Below, piece by piece: positions 60,928-64,000 of a DNA stretch of 64,000 bases. This DNA comes from Metarhizium brunneum (Eukaryota > Ascomycota > Sordariomycetes > Hypocreales > Clavicipitaceae). The translations under genes were made by a program, and so were the position numbers. Numbering within the stretch: position 1 is the first letter of the stretch; each line of letters begins with the position of its first letter. Under the pieces are notes generated by a model. That model did not search any database. It saw only the letters and a program-made list of their open reading frames with translations, and was not told where the DNA came from. The stretch is from positions 2,356,001 to 2,420,000 of the forward strand of contig NC_089426.1 of NCBI RefSeq assembly GCF_013426205.1. Reading direction: 5' to 3'.

Positions 60928-63496
60928 ATGGCAGCGACCGAGATGCAGCTCGAAGACTGTATGTTATGACGGGCACCAACATCTGGGACCTCTGCGCCTA
61001 TCCCGCGGCACATGTTAACTTGAACTCTCGATTATAGGGCTGGACGACCTCTGCGTCCGCTTCATCATCAATCTTCCTCAAGAAGATCTCTCTTCTGTTG
61101 CCCGAATATGCTTCCAAGTCGAGGAGGCGCAATGGTTCTATGAAGATTTCATCAGGCCACTTGACCCGACTTTGCCTTCAATGTCGCTGAGGACCTTTTG
61201 CCTGCGAATCTTTCAACATTGCCCGTTGCTTGCATCCTTCTCCGTTGAGAACCATACCAAGGCATTCGAGGAGTTCCTTCAGTACAAGACCCGAGTCCCA
61301 GTCAGAGGCGCTATCATGCTCAACCATGCCATGGACTCTGTGGTATTGGTCAAGGGCTGGAAAAAAGGAGCGAACTGGAGTTTCCCGCGCGGTAAGATCA
61401 ACAAAGATGAGGATGATCTAGATTGTGCCATCCGCGAGGTTTATGAGGAGACTGGTCTTGATCTTCGTGCCGCCGGTCTCGTACCCACTGAGAAGAAGCC
61501 CAAATATATTGAGATTTCAATGAGGGAGCAGCAGTTACGGCTTTACGTTTTCCGGGACATTCCTATGGATACCAAGTTCCAACCGCGGACTCGCAAGGAA
61601 ATCAGCAAAATCCAATGGTACAAGCTATCAGAACTTCCCGCGTTCCGCAAGAAAGGCGCCCAAAACCAGAATGATACTGGTAATGGACCAGCTGTGAACA
61701 AGTTCTACATGGTTGCCCCATTCCTTGTCCCCCTGAAAAAATGGATTTATTCGCAAAAGAAATTGAACGACAAAAGAGCAACAAGCGGAGCCCATGGCCA
61801 TTTACCCCATTACCCAGCCGTTGACGAGGTCGCCACAACCGAAGACGATACATGGGCACCCGGTAACCCTGAGAAGCAATCACATGTGCCTGCTATTGAA
61901 ACCCTCGATGGGGCAACCCAAGAGCTACAGAGGCTGTTGAAAATGCAGCCTCCTACTCAGGGGCTCCAATCCCCGCCCCAAGAAGATAAAGGCACAGCTC
62001 TCCTCTCGATTCTTCAATCTAATGCTAGTCGTCCGGCACCGCCGACTCACCAGAACGTTCCATTGCCGCACACTCCTCTGGATGCTACGATATCCGAACC
62101 TCCTCAACCACGGAATCCCCATCACCACGCTAATTTGAATCCCATCCATGTTCAGTCACACCAGCCTCCGCCTTCTTTCCCGTATGCTCCAGACCATGAA
62201 ACTGTGTCCTGGAATCCGAACCAGCCGCCCCACTCGCAGCAACATCATATCGATACGACCAGAAATCAGCAACCAGGCCAGTACCAACTTCCGTCGGCTC
62301 ACTCACAGACCCCGCGACGCCAGGCCCAAGAATCGATGCTTCAGAATGACTCATTCCAGAATCAACCTGCGCTTCAGCTTGTCGGGACCCTGCCAAATAT
62401 TGCAACCGGGCTTGCGTCATTGACTAGTCTACAGAACAGTCAGATGTCTGCTAGTCCTGGATCCGCGAAACTTAGCGGAGCATCCCTTGCTCTTCTCAAT
62501 GCTTTCAAACGGGATACTGGGACTACGCAGGAAAACCAAGCCGTTATGAACCCACCAGGTACTGGTCATGCCGCTCCGCCTAGTGCTCAAAGTTCCCCGT
62601 ATTATAGTACATCCATTCCCTCGCTTAATCTCCTGGGCGACCATTCGAGTCGTCCTGCAGAGCAAACAAATGTCTCAGAATTGGTTGGGTCTTCTGTCCA
62701 GCCCAAAGGAGATCCGCATCGCTCTGCTCTTCTGGACATGTTTAAAAAGAGCCCTCCAAATACTACAGCAAACCAATCCCAGGTTGGAGCTACGCAGGAA
62801 AATCGACATGAAATCACCAAACAATCCACAGGACAGCCAGAACAGGGCGAACATATGTTCCTCCGGCAATTTCAGGCCAATCGTGGCCCACCTAACGAGC
62901 ACCTCTCTCTTGAGCAGCCGACTCTTCAGTCCAAGTCAAGTCAACCAGCTTTGCCCTCGCCTCATGTTGGAGAGAGCCCAAGCGCCCATCATCACAAGTA
63001 CCAATATTCTCAGCCACCGCAGCCGCAGCCGCAGCCGCAACAACCTGCTCGATCGCCACTTGTCTCTGGTCACGGACAACCGCCTCAGCCACCCCGCATC
63101 CTTCAACGGGGGCAGCGTCTCGACGATATCTCTTCCACGGCCCGTCAACGCGAATTGTCTCCAAAAACCTCCCCATTTGGCGCGCAGAATGGTGCACATC
63201 GCTTTCCTACGGCTGCCCCCGAGTCTTCCCTGATAGCCAACACTGGGGATCACACCCGCCGCCCTGATGATACTCGCGAACAAAAGCAACAGCTGTTATC
63301 TTTATTTGGAAAGCAACAAATCCCAGGAGGCACAGCACCAGCTTCTGGAACGGATTCTAGACAAGGCGCCGACCCTCCATCGCCGAGAGTCTCATCAATG
63401 GCATCTAGAGGCGGGGAGACGCCCATCTCCCCTGCTGAACAAACCTTCTTGTTGGACTATTTGCAGTCTGTTACCAATAATGCCGGACGTCGATAA
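60928..63496 (+). CDS. DCP2: mRNA decapping enzyme Dcp2
   Basis: Dcp2 is the Nudix hydrolase that removes the m7G cap to commit mRNA to 5'-3' decay in the cytoplasm and P-bodies. Two exons are inferred (60928-60958 and 61038-63496), about 829 aa. The start MAATEMQLEDWLDDLCVRF joins across a 79-nt intron and matches the conserved fungal N-terminus. The all-helical regulatory domain (about 1-100) includes EEAQWFYEDFIRP. The Nudix box GKINKDEDDLDCAIREVYEETG begins near residue 129 and keeps the REVYEE glutamates that bind metal. Box B-like residues follow to about 245. The remaining about 550 residues are Pro/Gln/Ser-rich and disordered, with short leucine motifs such as ALLNAFKRD, SALLDMFKKS and QQLLSLFGKQ. 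These resemble the helical leucine motifs that recruit Edc3 and other decay factors. Confidence 0.95.
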
Positions 63497-64000
63497 TTTT
63501 GCGAGCGTTCGTTGTATCAAGCACCTTTATTGCGTCTTAACTACATCACTGCATGGGATGGAACCGTTTTTGTTGGGGAACAATCTATGCTATGCTTGGC
63601 ATAATACCATGAGCAGCGAAGTATAATCATTGGGGGATTAAACATTTAGCACTAAAAACCCTTGTACAGTGTTTAAGTCGCAATACAACGTCGGCAGATT
63701 TGGCTATCTCCTTGTGCACCATATTGTCGTGAAATAACCTTATCTCCTTCGCCCAGACATTCTCAACTCGATGTGTGTAGCTCATTAATTCGTCACTTTT
63801 CCGTTACAATCTCATGCGCCCTTTTCTATCTCGTCTCTCCATCAAAATCGACCAAGCTGAACACCTTCTCCATTAAGCCCCCCGCTGTTTGATAAGACCG
63901 CTAGTTTCGTCCGGGATACCCGCCTTGAAAACTTTACTCATCATCAAAAGAAAGCAGCTGAAAGCGATTCGAAGCTGAGATGTTTGTGCCTTTGACTGCT
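63497..64000. other. 3' flank of DCP2
   Basis: The first 200-300 bases should be the DCP2 3' UTR. The stretch from about 63780 on is pyrimidine-rich on the + strand and may begin the promoter of a gene beyond the window. No coding frame is recognisable. Confidence 0.45.

Overview
The window is nuclear DNA of a filamentous ascomycete (Pezizomycotina). The gene complement, the short GT-AG introns (mostly about 45-110 nt) with CTAAC/CTGAC-type branch sites, and the protein sequences suggest Sordariomycetes, most likely Hypocreales (for example a Metarhizium- or Pochonia-like clavicipitaceous fungus). The genus is inference. There are no bacterial features, no CRISPR array, no rRNA and no intact transposon that I can see.

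Layout. 1-51 is the 3' tip of an unidentified gene, followed by about 3.5 kb of intergenic DNA rich in short palindromes. 4143-8902 (+) is eIF4G. 10370-15048 (-) is the DNA polymerase alpha catalytic subunit. 16087-17895 (+) is a Ser-rich orphan protein. 18226-20257 (-) is a mitochondrial PPR protein. 20830-22033 (+) is an RRM-like protein with an RG tail. 23378-26442 (-) is the DYRK kinase Yak1. After a 3.6 kb gap, 30066-31803 (-) is a Pub1/TIA-1-type three-RRM protein. 31.8-37.0 kb is gene-poor and holds a decayed, 5'-truncated cytochrome P450 (about 33.88-35.06 kb, -). 37056-38576 (-) is a LaeA-like SAM methyltransferase. 40395-41755 (+) is a Mediator Med2-like subunit. 42268-43521 (-) is a secreted GH5 hydrolase. 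44965-46251 (-) is a protein with two PH domains. 48413-49658 (+) is the tRNA thiolation factor Ctu2/Ncs2. 50091-51305 (-) is an Oac1-type mitochondrial carrier. 52980-54338 (+) is the WD40 protein Swd2. 55226-55837 (+) is SRP9. 56352-57791 (-) is the ribonucleotide reductase small subunit. 59028-59889 (-) is a DUF4112 protein. 60928-63496 (+) is the decapping enzyme Dcp2.

Function. Most genes are conserved housekeeping genes. RNA fate is over-represented (eIF4G, Pub1-like, RRM protein, Dcp2, SRP9, Ctu2, PPR protein, with Yak1 as a nutrient and stress kinase). The S-phase genes POL1 and RNR2 carry ACGCGT (MluI-box-like) sites, two of them inside an RNR2 intron. The only accessory-looking stretch is about 32-43.5 kb (dead P450, LaeA-like methyltransferase, secreted GH5). 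No clear novel system is visible. The best leads are the P450 relic, the recurring GTAC-centred palindromes confined to intergenic DNA, the intronic ACGCGT pair, and several unusual leaders and introns (DCP2, eIF4G, the orphan gene, the methyltransferase).

Exon boundaries were read by eye from splice signals and reading phase. No transcript or database evidence was available.
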